DNA of 64,000 nucleotides from SAR86 cluster bacterium (GCA_002401885.1 NVUL01000043.1:1-64000); one strand, 5' to 3'. Shown: positions 1 to 9,185, numbered from the stretch's first letter. Notes: generated by a model from the letters alone, not told the origin. A program made the numbers and translations.

Positions 1-66
1 CTCGCCGGCGCCAGAAGGCTGGAAGCGATGGCCAGAGAAGGTATCGAGCGCGCTATTGAACAATAA
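1..66 (+). CDS. C-terminal fragment of an unknown protein
   Basis: The first 66 bases read open on the plus strand and end at TAA (64-66), giving 21 residues that begin LAGARRLEAM and end in a basic/acidic helix-like tail. The gene starts outside the window, so neither its family nor its length can be judged. A strong palindromic terminator follows 13 bases after the stop, which supports this being a real gene end. I do not recognise the family. Confidence 0.55.
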   Translation, partial: LAGARRLEAMAREGIERAIEQ

Positions 67-79
67 CTCTCGGAAAGCC

Positions 80-119
80 GCACACAAAAAAGGTAGCCTC
101 GGCTACCTTTTTTGTGTGC
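80..119. terminator. Long palindromic bidirectional terminator
   Basis: A perfect 19-bp inverted repeat (80-98 with 101-119) has only a 2-base centre. The core is GGTAGCC/GGCTACC, flanked by A6 on the left and T6 on the right, so each strand gives a GC-rich hairpin followed by a U tract. It lies between the convergent gene ending at 66 and the xdhC-like gene ending at 145, so it can stop transcription from both sides. Confidence 0.9.
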
Positions 120-144
120 ATGCAAAACACTTGCTACAAGTTTC

Positions 145-1116
145 TCACTGTTGCTGATACCTAACGGACGTTATCTCTGCCATCACGGCGATAGCGATCT
201 CCGCTGGTGTTTTACTACTAATTTGAAATCCAATCGGGGCATGCAAGCGCTCGATCTCCTCAGTGCTTAGCCCAAGTTCTGGCAATCTCTCTCGTCTTGC
301 CGCTGAAGTCTTAACCGACCCCATTGCTCCGATATAGAATGCATTAGTCTTCAATGCCTCCATCAAAGCCATATCATCTACTCTGGGATCGTGAGCAAGC
401 GCGATTATGCCGCTGTAGGGATTACTGAAACGCTCTCGCACAACATCGTCAGGCAGCTGCGCCGTTATCTCCACGCCTGGCACAGTCCAATTATCCAAAT
501 AATTCGGGCGCGGGTCACACAACGTAACGTCATATTCCAAGGCAATCGCCATTTCGGCAACAAATTTCGCCACATCTCCCGCCCCAAGTATTAACAATCG
601 ATACATGGGGCTGAGGCTATGAGTCATCTGTGTGCCATCGATGACTACAGCATCTTCGCTACTTTGAGCTTCAGCCGAGATAAAACCGTTCGTTAAATCT
701 ACTTTACGACTAACTTTGCTGTGGTTTTCCAAATCTCCTGCTAGACGTTGAAACACCTCACAAGTCTGCTCGCTGTAATCTATGTATTCCAGCAGGACAT
801 GAAGCTGGCCACCGCAGGGAAGTTTTAGTCTAGCCTGCTCTTCCACCGTGACTCCGTACTTAACGATGAAGGGCTTGGACTCCTTGTCATACTGCGCCTT
901 GAGACTTCCATCGCGGAGTTGCTCCAAGAAGTCTTCTTCGATACAGCCGCCAGAAATTGAACCCACCAACTCACCATCCATTGTACAGGCCATCATTGCG
1001 CCGATGGGCCTTGGCGAAGAACCCCAGGTCTTTAAGATAGTGCACAACCAAACCGGTCGCTGGCTGTTGAGCCATGATTCAACATGGGAAATTATTTGTT
1101 GCTGGCTACTTTGCAT
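145..1116 (-). CDS. xdhC: XdhC/CoxI family protein (molybdoenzyme maturation)
   Basis: A 323-residue cytoplasmic protein with the two-part XdhC architecture. The N-terminal CoxI/XdhC domain shows GSISGGCIE at residues 52-60 and a CGG at 101-103. A C-terminal Rossmann-type domain has the LILGAG turn at about 175-180. Family members bind molybdenum cofactor and insert the sulfurated form into xanthine dehydrogenase-type enzymes. No xdhA/xdhB or cox structural gene is in the window, so its client is elsewhere. It lies 66 bp downstream of the MATE gene on the same strand and could be co-transcribed. Length is normal for the family. The family call is firm; the exact client enzyme is not known. 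Confidence 0.88.
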   Translation of the reverse strand: MQSSQQQIISHVESWLNSQRPVWLCTILKTWGSSPRPIGAMMACTMDGELVGSISGGCIEEDFLEQLRDGSLKAQYDKESKPFIVKYGVTVEEQARLKLPCGGQLHVLLEYIDYSEQTCEVFQRLAGDLENHSKVSRKVDLTNGFISAEAQSSEDAVVIDGTQMTHSLSPMYRLLILGAGDVAKFVAEMAIALEYDVTLCDPRPNYLDNWTVPGVEITAQLPDDVVRERFSNPYSGIIALAHDPRVDDMALMEALKTNAFYIGAMGSVKTSAARRERLPELGLSTEEIERLHAPIGFQISSKTPAEIAIAVMAEITSVRYQQQ

Positions 1117-1182
1117 AGTCTCTATTCGGTGACGACGAGGGCGGAAGTCGATAATTGCGCTCAGGATTAGGTTTTGAACCCA

Positions 1183-2586
1183 CTACACAATTCTCTCTTT
1201 CCATTTCCCGCGTCGGAAAATTAGGTAGCCTACTATACCAGTGAGGATATCCGACGCAAATACTGCCCAAAAGACCCCAACTGGCCCAAAGCCCAAACCA
1301 AGAGCCAGAAAATAGGCAAGCGGCACCTGGACAACCCAGAAGCAGAACACATTGATCCACGTGGGCGTCATTGTATCGCCCGCACCATTGAAGGCCTGAA
1401 TAAGAGCCATGCCAGCACCCCAGGCGACAAAAGCAAAGGCAAAGATCGTCAGACACTGGACTGCGTATTCGACTACTGCCGACTCATCTGTAAACAATCC
1501 GACGATGGAGCGCGTAAATAGCAACATCATCAGCGACGCAAAGCCCATATACATCGCGTTGTATTTCACTATATGCCATACCGAAGCCTCTGCTCGTTCC
1601 GGCTGCCCCGCTCCCAAATTCTGCCCCACCAGAGTTGCGGCAGCATTGCTTAACCCCCAAGCCGGCAGAATGCTGAACATCACAATACGAACTGCAATGG
1701 TGTAGCCAGCAACTGCCGCGCTCCCGAAACCGGAAACTATTTGCATCAGGAAGACCCAGCTAGCCGTAGATACCAGGAACTGAGATACACCACCTATAGA
1801 GATCCGTAGCAATGCAGCAATGACAGGCATCTGCAAAACAAGATTCGCAAAATGCAGGCGAATCTTCCCGCCGCCACCACACAGATAGTACAGCCCATAT
1901 AGAACGCCAATGCCGCGCCCAATATTCGTGGCAATAGCAGCGCCTTCTATACCCAACTCTGGAAACGGCCCATATCCATAAATTAGACAGGGGTCGAGCA
2001 CTATGTTGATGCAGTTCGCAAGCGTGAGGGCGCGCATAGCTAAACTCGCATCGCCCGCTCCGCGAAATATTGCATTGATCAGAAACAGGAACACGATAGT
2101 GAAGCAACTACCAAACATGATCCGCGTATAGGTTTCACCCGTTTCCAGCACCGCTTCATCGGCGCCCATCAACATGAGAATGTTCTTCGCATAAAAAATG
2201 CCGACAAGGCCTACTACCACAGACACTATCGCACCAACCCAGATAGCCTGTCCCGCAACGAGTGAAGCTGCATCGATATCTTTCTCGCCTATGCGACGAG
2301 CGATCATGGCCGTGGTGCCCATGCTCAAGCCTATAGCTATAGCATAGAGCAATGTGATCATCGCCTCTGTAAGACCCACTGTCGCCACTGCAGCGGTTCC
2401 CAGACCGGCAACGAAAAAGATATCGACTACAGCAAAAACGGACTCCATTGCCATCTCTAGAATCATAGGAATCGCGAGCATTATTGTGACCCGACCTATG
2501 GAACCTTGGGTGTAGTCTATTTCGCCATCACCTGCCACAGCCTGCTTGAAGAGAGCCCAGCCGTTTCGAATTTTCTGCGTTGTCAT
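1183..2586 (-). CDS. MATE family multidrug/Na+ efflux transporter
   Basis: An integral membrane protein of about 467 residues with the two-bundle, twelve-helix pattern of MATE exporters (NorM/DinF-like). The first bundle begins IGRVTIMLAIPMILEM and the second is a related six-helix half. I chose the ATG at 2586 because the family similarity begins there (MTTQKIRNGW); the frame is open to 2712 but the extra 42 residues look unlike a MATE N-terminus. Members export cationic drugs or metabolites by Na+ or H+ antiport. The gene precedes xdhC on the same strand. Substrate cannot be told from sequence. Confidence 0.9.
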   Translation of the reverse strand: MTTQKIRNGWALFKQAVAGDGEIDYTQGSIGRVTIMLAIPMILEMAMESVFAVVDIFFVAGLGTAAVATVGLTEAMITLLYAIAIGLSMGTTAMIARRIGEKDIDAASLVAGQAIWVGAIVSVVVGLVGIFYAKNILMLMGADEAVLETGETYTRIMFGSCFTIVFLFLINAIFRGAGDASLAMRALTLANCINIVLDPCLIYGYGPFPELGIEGAAIATNIGRGIGVLYGLYYLCGGGGKIRLHFANLVLQMPVIAALLRISIGGVSQFLVSTASWVFLMQIVSGFGSAAVAGYTIAVRIVMFSILPAWGLSNAAATLVGQNLGAGQPERAEASVWHIVKYNAMYMGFASLMMLLFTRSIVGLFTDESAVVEYAVQCLTIFAFAFVAWGAGMALIQAFNGAGDTMTPTWINVFCFWVVQVPLAYFLALGLGFGPVGVFWAVFASDILTGIVGYLIFRRGKWKERIV

Positions 2587-2974
2587 TTCTATTCCACGAA
2601 ACTGATTGTTCGGTACAGCAAAAATATTTACTGCGAAGAAAGTAGGAGAGCTGAAGGACTGATCTGAAATTGGCAGACTGCAAACTGCAGTTGCTCGGAT
2701 ACCGGCTACCACAAAGACGCTCTAAGCCACTAAAAGAGACCGTACTGATGAATTGGGTAGATACTATGGTACTAAAACGCACTCCAAATGAAGAGTACAG
2801 AACTACATTAGCGAACACGCAATCTGAGGATCAGGCCTTGACTCTGGAGAGGGTAGAAAATTTCAATGGATGAGCTCCCGGAAAAAGTGTTCGCATTATA
2901 TAGTGCTCCAGAGAATTATTCCTAGCTTTTTCGGCCCACTATAATATGCAGCCAACTCAGCTAAGCATCCCAAC
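2587..2974. other. Intergenic region without a convincing gene
   Basis: About 390 bases separate the start of the MATE gene from the end of the next minus-strand gene. It should hold the promoter of the MATE-xdhC pair. A plus-strand frame of 67 codons (2670-2873) runs through it but has no clear ribosome site or recognisable protein. A TATAAT sequence occurs at 2940-2945 on the plus strand without a good -35 partner. Confidence 0.4.
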
Positions 2975-4039
2975 CTAGAATTCGATACTAAATCCTAATA
3001 GGCTTTCCCCAATTGAAAGACATCGAACAAATTCCACCGGCGCCATTATAAACTTCTCATAACTTCTGCATCTTTCTCTGAACTGACGATCACTACGATT
3101 CTCAACTCTCCTGCTTTGTAGCAACGTCGATTGTTGTTGCACCCAATTATCGAATACTCTTCGCGCCATAACGCCAGCTGCGCTCTTGTCGACCATCGTA
3201 TTCATGTGGTCTAAAGCGCGGACGGAGTTATTAGAATAGGTCTCAATACCCTGCTCTAACTCCTCCAGCACATAGTCATAAAGACCCGGCGGCAAATTAC
3301 TCGAGGCGAGCTGCCCGGAAATCCGGGCACTCTGACGAGCGAGCGTAGTAACTGTTTCACTAGAGCGGCTAATTTCGACCGCGGGGTTATGAAAGTCGTA
3401 GACGGGATTTCGAGTTAAGGAGGAGTAATCTCTAGTATCACTTGGAGCACAACCGCTAAATTCTTTCTCTTCTTCTAATTTGTTGCAGTCATAGGTATAA
3501 AAGCGGGAAGCATCACTGCGCAGCGAATTACTCAACACACGCCGCACCGATTCCACAGATGGTAATGTAACCGTTTCCACCTGCCGCTGCGAATTAGAAT
3601 ACGAGTTTTCCACCGGTGGAGTTTCCACTATTTCAGACTCGCTGATCTCAGGAACATCTGTCCGACTACTCTCAGGCTGAGACTCAACCATTGGCAATGC
3701 CGGATAAGATTCTGCCAGGGGAATTGGAGCTACACTCTCAGAAAGAGTCTCCGGAATGATTTCTTCAACCTGAATTAGCAAAGGATTCGACGGAACGAAT
3801 TTCACTCGAATCGACTTGGGAACATGCTCTTCGATCTTTTCTAGATCATTCGCGACAAAATAGAACAATGTAGATGCGAGCACAAAGTGAAGAATCGCTG
3901 AGATCGCAAAACTCAGCTGCATCCCGGAAAACATCTTCGCTGCTCGTTTCGCTTGCCTGGAATAGTCGCCCTCATCGACAAGATTATCGATATCGGCCGG
4001 GGTGAAATTTCCCAAGGCTATGTCATCGGCAAATTCCAT
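2975..4039 (-). CDS. TonB-like single-pass membrane protein, function unknown
   Basis: A 354-residue protein with a cytoplasmic N-terminus of about 40 residues, one membrane helix at about 41-63, then VPKSIRVKFVPSNPLL and a Pro/Glu/Ser-rich stretch to about 150. This start resembles the anchor and proline-rich linker of TonB/TolA-type energy transducers. The C-terminal 200 residues do not show a TonB domain; they contain several Cys (a CNKL and a SGCAPSD motif) and a helical end with RERCRSYEKF. No exbB/exbD is adjacent. The gene stands alone with gaps on both sides. Membrane anchoring is well supported; the function is not. Confidence 0.72.
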   Translation of the reverse strand: MEFADDIALGNFTPADIDNLVDEGDYSRQAKRAAKMFSGMQLSFAISAILHFVLASTLFYFVANDLEKIEEHVPKSIRVKFVPSNPLLIQVEEIIPETLSESVAPIPLAESYPALPMVESQPESSRTDVPEISESEIVETPPVENSYSNSQRQVETVTLPSVESVRRVLSNSLRSDASRFYTYDCNKLEEEKEFSGCAPSDTRDYSSLTRNPVYDFHNPAVEISRSSETVTTLARQSARISGQLASSNLPPGLYDYVLEELEQGIETYSNNSVRALDHMNTMVDKSAAGVMARRVFDNWVQQQSTLLQSRRVENRSDRQFRERCRSYEKFIMAPVEFVRCLSIGESLLGFSIEF

Positions 4040-4196
4040 CTACTCGCTCTTGGTCGGCCCTTATTTACCCTACTCTCGCTTCTAGTGGGCGATTACTAGA
4101 TAGCCTATTAACCGAGCACAGAGAGTTGCCTGCTTCTTGAGTTATCTAGACAAAGTTTTACCCCCAAAGTTCCTCTTCAAGCAGGCTTCATAGGGC
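4040..4196. other. Short intergenic region
   Basis: The 157 bases between the TonB-like gene and the end of ogt carry no recognisable gene. They must contain the promoter for the TonB-like gene. An imperfect CTAGT/ACTAG hairpin is present near 4090-4110, too weak to call a terminator. Confidence 0.3.
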
Positions 4197-4697
4197 TTAA
4201 GCAAAGTTGAGACGCGGGGCAATCTGCCCCGACTCTAGCTCAAGCAAGTACTGCTTGGTCTCTATGCCCCCACCGAAGCCAGTGAGCTTACCAGAACTGC
4301 CTATGACTCTATGACAGGGAATAATGACAGGAATAGGATTCACTCCATTCGCAGCCCCTACCGCCCGCGAGGCCTTGGGTTTTCCGATGTTAGCGGCGAG
4401 CTGACCATAGCTCCAAGTTTCACCGTAGGGGATTTCGGTCAGGGCATTCCATACCGATTCCTGAAAGGCAGTACCCTTAGGCATTAGCGGTAAATCGAAC
4501 TCTTGCAATCCCCCTGAGAAATAGGCATCCAATTGAAAACAGACCTCCTTGAATGGGGCTCCATCTTTCGTCCATTCCGGTTCGTGTCGCCGCTGCATTT
4601 TCCCGCTCGGAAAGCCGAGCAAGGAGAGATAATCCCCATCGCCAGCTAACAGTAATTCGCCGATCGATGTATTGTGATAGTGATAGAACATAGTCAT
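4197..4697 (-). CDS. ogt: Methylated-DNA--protein-cysteine methyltransferase (Ogt)
   Basis: A 166-residue DNA repair protein that moves the methyl group from O6-methylguanine or O4-methylthymine to its own cysteine. The acceptor motif IPCHRV lies at 126-131 with Cys128, followed by the usual GKLTGFGGG loop at 136-144. The upstream helix carries SRAVGAANG, the recognition-helix signature. Length is normal for Ogt. It begins 44 bp after the stop of the Ada-AlkA fusion gene on the same strand, so the two most likely form an alkylation-repair operon. An internal ATG two codons in is an equally possible start. Confidence 0.93.
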   Translation of the reverse strand: MTMFYHYHNTSIGELLLAGDGDYLSLLGFPSGKMQRRHEPEWTKDGAPFKEVCFQLDAYFSGGLQEFDLPLMPKGTAFQESVWNALTEIPYGETWSYGQLAANIGKPKASRAVGAANGVNPIPVIIPCHRVIGSSGKLTGFGGGIETKQYLLELESGQIAPRLNFA

Positions 4698-4741
4698 ATT
4701 GAGTTCCTTAAATAGTTCCTAGTATGAGTTGTCGAGTAAGT

Positions 4742-6268
4742 TCATTTACTGCGAGCGATTTGTTGATAATGTTTCCATAAGAAAATAACGGCGTAAGCGC
4801 GCCAAGGCCGCCACACTTCTGCTAGCTCTAGCAAAGCTTTCGGCGTCAGCGTTTCCTGATTATTTGTTGCCGCACGTCGCAAAATTAGATCTGAGTAGGG
4901 AAAGGCATCCGGATCACTTAATACGCGCAGCGCTATGTAATGAGCGGTCCAATCGCCGATTCCTTTTATCTCGCAGACGCGACGAACAAATTCTTCTGTT
5001 TCAAGCACACCGTCAAAAACGATTTCACCCGTCGCTATCTTCGCAGCGACAGCCTTAATCGCTGCAATACGCTGCCCTACTATTCCCATTCCATTCAGGT
5101 CTGCATTCGCAAGCGTTTCTGCAGCAGGAAAAACGCGGGTTAAATGCACACTGGAGCCGTTATAGTTTTCACCATACCGCTCTGCCACTCTTCCTGCGAG
5201 CGTCGTTGCTGCCTTCACGGTGACTTGTTGACCAAGAATCGCTCGCACCGTAACTTCCAATCCATCCCAGCAACCTGTGACGCGCGTGCCTGGATTTTTT
5301 TTAACGATCTTCTTTAAGAGCGCATCATTCATAAAAAATCGTTCAATCTCCTCGCTGTCCGCCTTCAGGTCGAATAGCAGGCGGATTTTCTCAACAATAT
5401 GGTACAAGTGGCGCGTATCAGGAAAATTTATCTGCAGCATCACACTATGCTCGATCTCAGAGAATTGCGCGCAGATATCGCCTACGCTTTCACCGATCGC
5501 TATCGTTCGATAGTAGGCATTCTGCTCCAGATCGATGTATTCAACGCCAGGAATTTTTCTATACTCGAGATAGGCAAGCATGGATTTCCAGTCCAACGGC
5601 GGGCGATAGGACAGCCGGACGCGTATTCCCTCCCCCTTGGATCGCTGCCTGCCTCTTACGCCCTTGCGTAGCTCCTTAGGCGATCTAGCATAGGTGGACT
5701 GGAAAACGGCATTGAAGCGACGCACACTTCCAAAACCAGCCGCAAAACAGACCTCCGATAGAGGTAAATTCGTTTCATCGAGGAGCTTCTTCGCAAAATG
5801 TAGCCGCTGCGTCTGCGCAACTGCGATCGGTGATGCGCCTACATATTGCTGAAATAACCTACTCAATTGACGCGAGCCTATGGAAAGTTGCTCAGCGAGC
5901 TCATCAACCGAAGACCGATCGAGGTTCCCTCTCGCGATTAAATGCAGAGCTTTCGAGACTTTGTAAGGAGCGCCTATCCACGCGGGCGTGCCTGGTGAGG
6001 ACTCGGGGCGGCAGCGCAGACAAGGCCGAAACCCAGCCTCAGCCGCACTGGCAGCGCTTCGATAGAGTTGCACGTTCTCTTTTTTAGGAATTCGAACCGG
6101 ACAAACTGGACGACAGTAGATGCCTGTAGTCAGTACACCGATGAAGAAGCGCCCATCGAAGCGAGGGTCTCTACTCTGACGTGCGTTCTCGAATTCATCA
6201 GTATTGATTAAAGCTGTCATTTCAGGCGATTCATCGCTGCAAATTAAAGGGCTGGGAAAGTTAAACAA
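4742..6268 (-). CDS. Ada metal-binding / AraC HTH / AlkA DNA glycosylase fusion
   Basis: A 508-residue protein joining three modules. Residues about 35-90 are the Ada N-terminal domain with zinc cysteines 52, 56, 83 and 86, one of which accepts methyl from phosphotriesters. Residues about 105-205 are an AraC helix-turn-helix (SRQLSRLFQQYVGASP). Residues about 215-508 are AlkA-type 3-methyladenine glycosylase, with helix-hairpin-helix KGIGDWTA and the catalytic Asp in PYSDLIL. The protein should sense alkylation and activate its own operon while also excising alkylated bases. An internal ATG at 6220 (MTALINTDEF) is a good alternative start. The next gene is ogt, which fits this role. Confidence 0.92.
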   Translation of the reverse strand: MFNFPSPLICSDESPEMTALINTDEFENARQSRDPRFDGRFFIGVLTTGIYCRPVCPVRIPKKENVQLYRSAASAAEAGFRPCLRCRPESSPGTPAWIGAPYKVSKALHLIARGNLDRSSVDELAEQLSIGSRQLSRLFQQYVGASPIAVAQTQRLHFAKKLLDETNLPLSEVCFAAGFGSVRRFNAVFQSTYARSPKELRKGVRGRQRSKGEGIRVRLSYRPPLDWKSMLAYLEYRKIPGVEYIDLEQNAYYRTIAIGESVGDICAQFSEIEHSVMLQINFPDTRHLYHIVEKIRLLFDLKADSEEIERFFMNDALLKKIVKKNPGTRVTGCWDGLEVTVRAILGQQVTVKAATTLAGRVAERYGENYNGSSVHLTRVFPAAETLANADLNGMGIVGQRIAAIKAVAAKIATGEIVFDGVLETEEFVRRVCEIKGIGDWTAHYIALRVLSDPDAFPYSDLILRRAATNNQETLTPKALLELAEVWRPWRAYAVIFLWKHYQQIARSK

Positions 6269-6450
6269 TGGCAGTCAGCATACTCCTTTCTCCTATAAAT
6301 ACTGGCCGTTTTCGGACACTATCATCTACAAAAATACAGCATAGAATAATTAATGCTGGTTGTTACAAATAAACCTTAAACTATTGTTTTTACGAAGTAT
6401 TTAGTGTTTCCCCTTCACAATTAATGCATGGCCCACTAACAGAGAGAACA
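6269..6450. promoter_or_regulatory. AT-rich upstream region of the ada-alkA/ogt operon
   Basis: This AT-rich stretch lies upstream of the alkylation-repair operon and should hold its promoter and the binding site of the AraC-type sensor. It contains a CAGCAT/ATGCTG inverted repeat (6337-6342 with 6353-6358, 10-base spacer) that could be an operator or small hairpin. No gene is seen. The regulatory role is inferred from position only. Confidence 0.35.
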
Positions 6451-6726
6451 TCACACAACCGGAATTACCAACTCTGCAGTCCGCAGAGAGAAAAGGCCCT
6501 GTTGCGTCGATTGTTCCTCCGGTCGCGGGTACGCCTCGTATTCGATCCAGGCCTCTAGCTCCCAGACCACGTCTGCACCGTCCTCGTCATGCCCAAACAG
6601 CACGGCATTCAGCGCCTCGATCACACCTGATCGTCAATCGCTGCTGCCGGCGCTGAGTACGCGTTCGCGCAGATGCGCTTCCCCGGGTGAGTCAATCTGA
6701 TCCAGGCACAGTTGCCGTATTGCCTA
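6451..6726 (-). pseudogene. Broken gene remnant
   Basis: On the minus strand a frame with coding-like, GC-rich codon use runs from about 6726 to TGA at 6451-6453 but is interrupted by an in-frame TGA at 6634-6636. The upstream piece reads QLCLDQIDSPGEAHLRERVL; the downstream piece starts SGVIEALNAVLFGHDEDG and ends in a hydrophilic tail. Base composition differs sharply from the AT-rich DNA on both sides. I do not recognise the parent family. A frame that is intact apart from one stop and lacks a proper start suggests decay rather than a functional gene. Confidence 0.45.
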
Positions 6727-6806
6727 GAAATATCATACCTCGGTGGCTGCCCGCATTTGAGCGCGCCACGATGGATTAGATTCACAGGCCGCCAAAGGGG
6801 AATGCG

Positions 6807-6893
6807 ATGAGCAGCCTGCTGGTGTATATTAGCCGCCTCTTGGGCATTGGAGACGCTAATACTTCTCTGCGAGACATGTCTGTAGACGACTAA
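6807..6893 (+). CDS. Possible 28-residue leader-like ORF before ilvD
   Basis: An ATG at 6807 preceded by AAAGGGG (6794-6800) opens a 28-codon frame that ends at TAA 6891-6893, 41 bases before ilvD. Its first half reads MSSLLVYISRLLGIG, with seven Leu, Ile or Val among the first 15 residues, and the rest is acidic. A branched-chain-rich peptide before an ilv gene recalls ilv attenuator leaders. However, no clear terminator/antiterminator pair is visible between it and ilvD. It may equally be chance or part of the decayed region. Confidence 0.3.
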   Translation: MSSLLVYISRLLGIGDANTSLRDMSVDD

Positions 6894-6934
6894 ACAGAAC
6901 TAATAAATCATAGCTATATGCAGTTGGTGTATTC

Positions 6935-8614
6935 ATGAATAACAAAGACTTACGGAAGTATTCTAAAATTGTAGTTGATGGTGTTGAACAATCCGCGAGC
7001 CGCGCGATGTTGCGAGCGGTCGGCTTCGAAGATGCAGATTTCAAGAAACCGCAGATCGGTATCGCCTCAACCTGGAGCATGGTCACCCCCTGCAACATGC
7101 ACATCAATAAGCTTGCCGAGGACGTCAACAAGGGCACTGACAGTGCCGGCGGCAAAGGGATCATCTACAGCTGCATAACCATATCCGATGGCATATCTAT
7201 GGGAACTGAAGGCATGAAGTACTCCCTCGTCTCCCGCGAAGTCATTGCCGACTCAGTGGAGACTGTCTCCGGCTGTATGGGTCACGATGGCATAATCACC
7301 ATTGGCGGCTGTGATAAAAATATGCCTGGCCTGCTGATGGGAATGTCACGCCTGAATCGCCCTTCTATATTTATCTACGGCGGCACTATTCAACCAGGCC
7401 CCAACCACACCAATGTCGTGTCTGTCTTCGAGGCCGTTGGCGAGCACGCGGCTGGCAAGGTTTCCGATATCGAACTGAAGAACATAGAAGAAACGGCGAT
7501 CCCAGGACCAGGTTCCTGCGGCGGCATGTACACAGCGAATACTATGGCCTCGGCAATAGAAGCGTTAGGCATGAGCCTGCCTAACAGCTCCGCGCAGGAT
7601 GCGATCTCGCAGGAAAAGGTCACGGACTGTCTAGACGCTGGTGAAGCGATCATGCACCTGATTGAGCAGGATATTAAGCCTTCCGACATTATGACCCGCT
7701 CCGCATTCGAGAATGCAATCAAGGTAGTTATTGCACTGGGCGGCTCTACTAACGCGGTGCTACACTTGCTCGCCATGGCTCACACCATGGGCGTTGAACT
7801 GGAGCTCGACGATTTTACCCGCATTGGCAAGAAAACACCGATGCTCGCCGACCTAAAGCCAAGCGGGAAATACCTGATGTCGGAACTCATCAAGATCGGC
7901 GGCATTCAACCTCTCATGAAGCGCATGCTCGAAGCTGGCATGCTGGATGGCAGTTGCCTGACGGTAACAGGCAAGACAATGGCCGAAAACCTCGCTTCTG
8001 TAGAGCCTTACCCAGAGGGCCAAAACATCATTCGACCCTTCGACAATCCCATTAAGAAAGATAGCCATCTTGTTATATTAAAAGGAAATTTAGCACCCAC
8101 CGGCGCCGTAGCGAAGATAACCGGAAAGGAAGGTCTAAGCTTCACTGGCAATGCGCGAGTCTTCGAGTCAGAGGAGGAGTGCCTCAAGGGCGTGCTAGAT
8201 GGCACGGTAATCAAAGACGATGTACTCGTGATTCGATATGAAGGACCAAAGGGGGCGCCAGGTATGCGCGAAATGCTAAGCCCTACGGCCGCGATCATGG
8301 GTAAAGGCCTTGGCGAGGATGTCGCGCTCATTACTGACGGCCGCTTCTCTGGCGGGAGCCACGGCTTTGTTGTAGGTCATGTGACCCCTGAGGCTATAGA
8401 GGGCGGACCGATCGCTATCGTGCAGACTGGGGACAGAATCTCCATCGATGCTGAGACTAACGAAGTCAAAGTAGAGCTTAGTGACGAAGAGATCGCCGCG
8501 AGGCTAGCGAAGTGGCAAAAACCGGCTGCTCGCTATACTCGAGGAGTGCTAGCGAAGTTCGCAGCCTCAGTTGCCTCGGCTTCAGAAGGGGCGGTAACGG
8601 ATAAGTATCTTTAG
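6935..8614 (+). CDS. ilvD: Dihydroxy-acid dehydratase
   Basis: A 559-residue enzyme of the IlvD/Edd family that dehydrates 2,3-dihydroxy-isovalerate and -methylvalerate in valine, isoleucine and leucine synthesis. The iron-sulfur ligands are Cys53 (TPCNMH), Cys126 (GGCDKNMPG) and Cys195 ([10 protein letters not shown]). The C-terminal [10 protein letters not shown] active-site motif is also present. Length is slightly short but complete at both ends. The ATG at 6935 is the first start after an in-frame stop just upstream; the ribosome site is weak. It stands apart from other ilv genes here. Sugar-acid dehydratases share the fold, but the motif set favours IlvD. Confidence 0.94.
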   Translation: MNNKDLRKYSKIVVDGVEQSASRAMLRAVGFEDADFKKPQIGIASTWSMVTPCNMHINKLAEDVNKGTDSAGGKGIIYSCITISDGISMGTEGMKYSLVSREVIADSVETVSGCMGHDGIITIGGCDKNMPGLLMGMSRLNRPSIFIYGGTIQPGPNHTNVVSVFEAVGEHAAGKVSDIELKNIEETAIPGPGSCGGMYTANTMASAIEALGMSLPNSSAQDAISQEKVTDCLDAGEAIMHLIEQDIKPSDIMTRSAFENAIKVVIALGGSTNAVLHLLAMAHTMGVELELDDFTRIGKKTPMLADLKPSGKYLMSELIKIGGIQPLMKRMLEAGMLDGSCLTVTGKTMAENLASVEPYPEGQNIIRPFDNPIKKDSHLVILKGNLAPTGAVAKITGKEGLSFTGNARVFESEEECLKGVLDGTVIKDDVLVIRYEGPKGAPGMREMLSPTAAIMGKGLGEDVALITDGRFSGGSHGFVVGHVTPEAIEGGPIAIVQTGDRISIDAETNEVKVELSDEEIAARLAKWQKPAARYTRGVLAKFAASVASASEGAVTDKYL

Positions 8615-8657
8615 CCGATAAACCCCAAATCATAATAAGAACAATGAAGGTCTTAAC

Positions 8658-9185
8658 TTGCCCGATTTCTTCACTAGTATTGGCACCCTGCTAGAAGGCA
8701 GCTTCTTGCAGTCGGGCGCTCTTTGGGCGCTGAGTACAATACCTGGATTTCCGCCGATCATTCAGACCGTGCACATCCTCGGCATCGCCGTGGTAATGGG
8801 CAGTGTCGTCCTGCTCGATCTGCGTATTCTAGGTCTAGCCGTTCCTAGCCAGAAAATCTCTGAGATGACGAGCAGGTTAATGCCCTGGCTATGGTGGGCC
8901 TTAGCATCGAATCTCATTTCCGGCGCCTTCTTCCTATTTGGTAGGCCCCTCAGATATTTCAACAATCCAATTTTTGGCTGGAAGCTAAGCTTCCTCATTC
9001 CCGCAGTTCTCTTAGCGTTGTTTTTCCAACTAATGAACAAACGGGAAGAAGGCTATTGGGAATCCAGTTCCAAACGCCTGTGGAGCGCGCGAGCAATCGC
9101 CCTACTTTCACTATTTTTATGGATTATGGTCGCCATGGCAGGTCGCTGGATCGCCTACGCAGAATATATTTACTACCCTGCATAG
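8658..9185 (+). CDS. DUF6644-like four-helix membrane protein (copy 1)
   Basis: A 175-residue membrane protein with a TTG start placed 7 bases after GAAGG (8646-8650). Helix 1 carries IQTVHILG and is followed by LLDLRILG; later come FNNPIFGWK and a last helix with LWIMVAMAGRW. This His / D-L-R-x-x-G / N-P-x-x-x-x-K / G-R pattern is shared with three other proteins in the window (9735, 43217, 43721). The family is uncharacterised as far as I recall (DUF6644-like). The invariant His in a membrane helix could bind haem or metal, which is inference. It leads a short gene set with the secreted protein at 9221 and copy 2. Confidence 0.75.
   Translation: MPDFFTSIGTLLEGSFLQSGALWALSTIPGFPPIIQTVHILGIAVVMGSVVLLDLRILGLAVPSQKISEMTSRLMPWLWWALASNLISGAFFLFGRPLRYFNNPIFGWKLSFLIPAVLLALFFQLMNKREEGYWESSSKRLWSARAIALLSLFLWIMVAMAGRWIAYAEYIYYPA

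Noticed and set aside
2670..2873. Plus-strand 67-codon frame between the MATE gene and the TonB-like gene
   Set aside because: No ribosome site, no recognisable family and ordinary composition for noncoding DNA; the strand is opposite to both neighbours.
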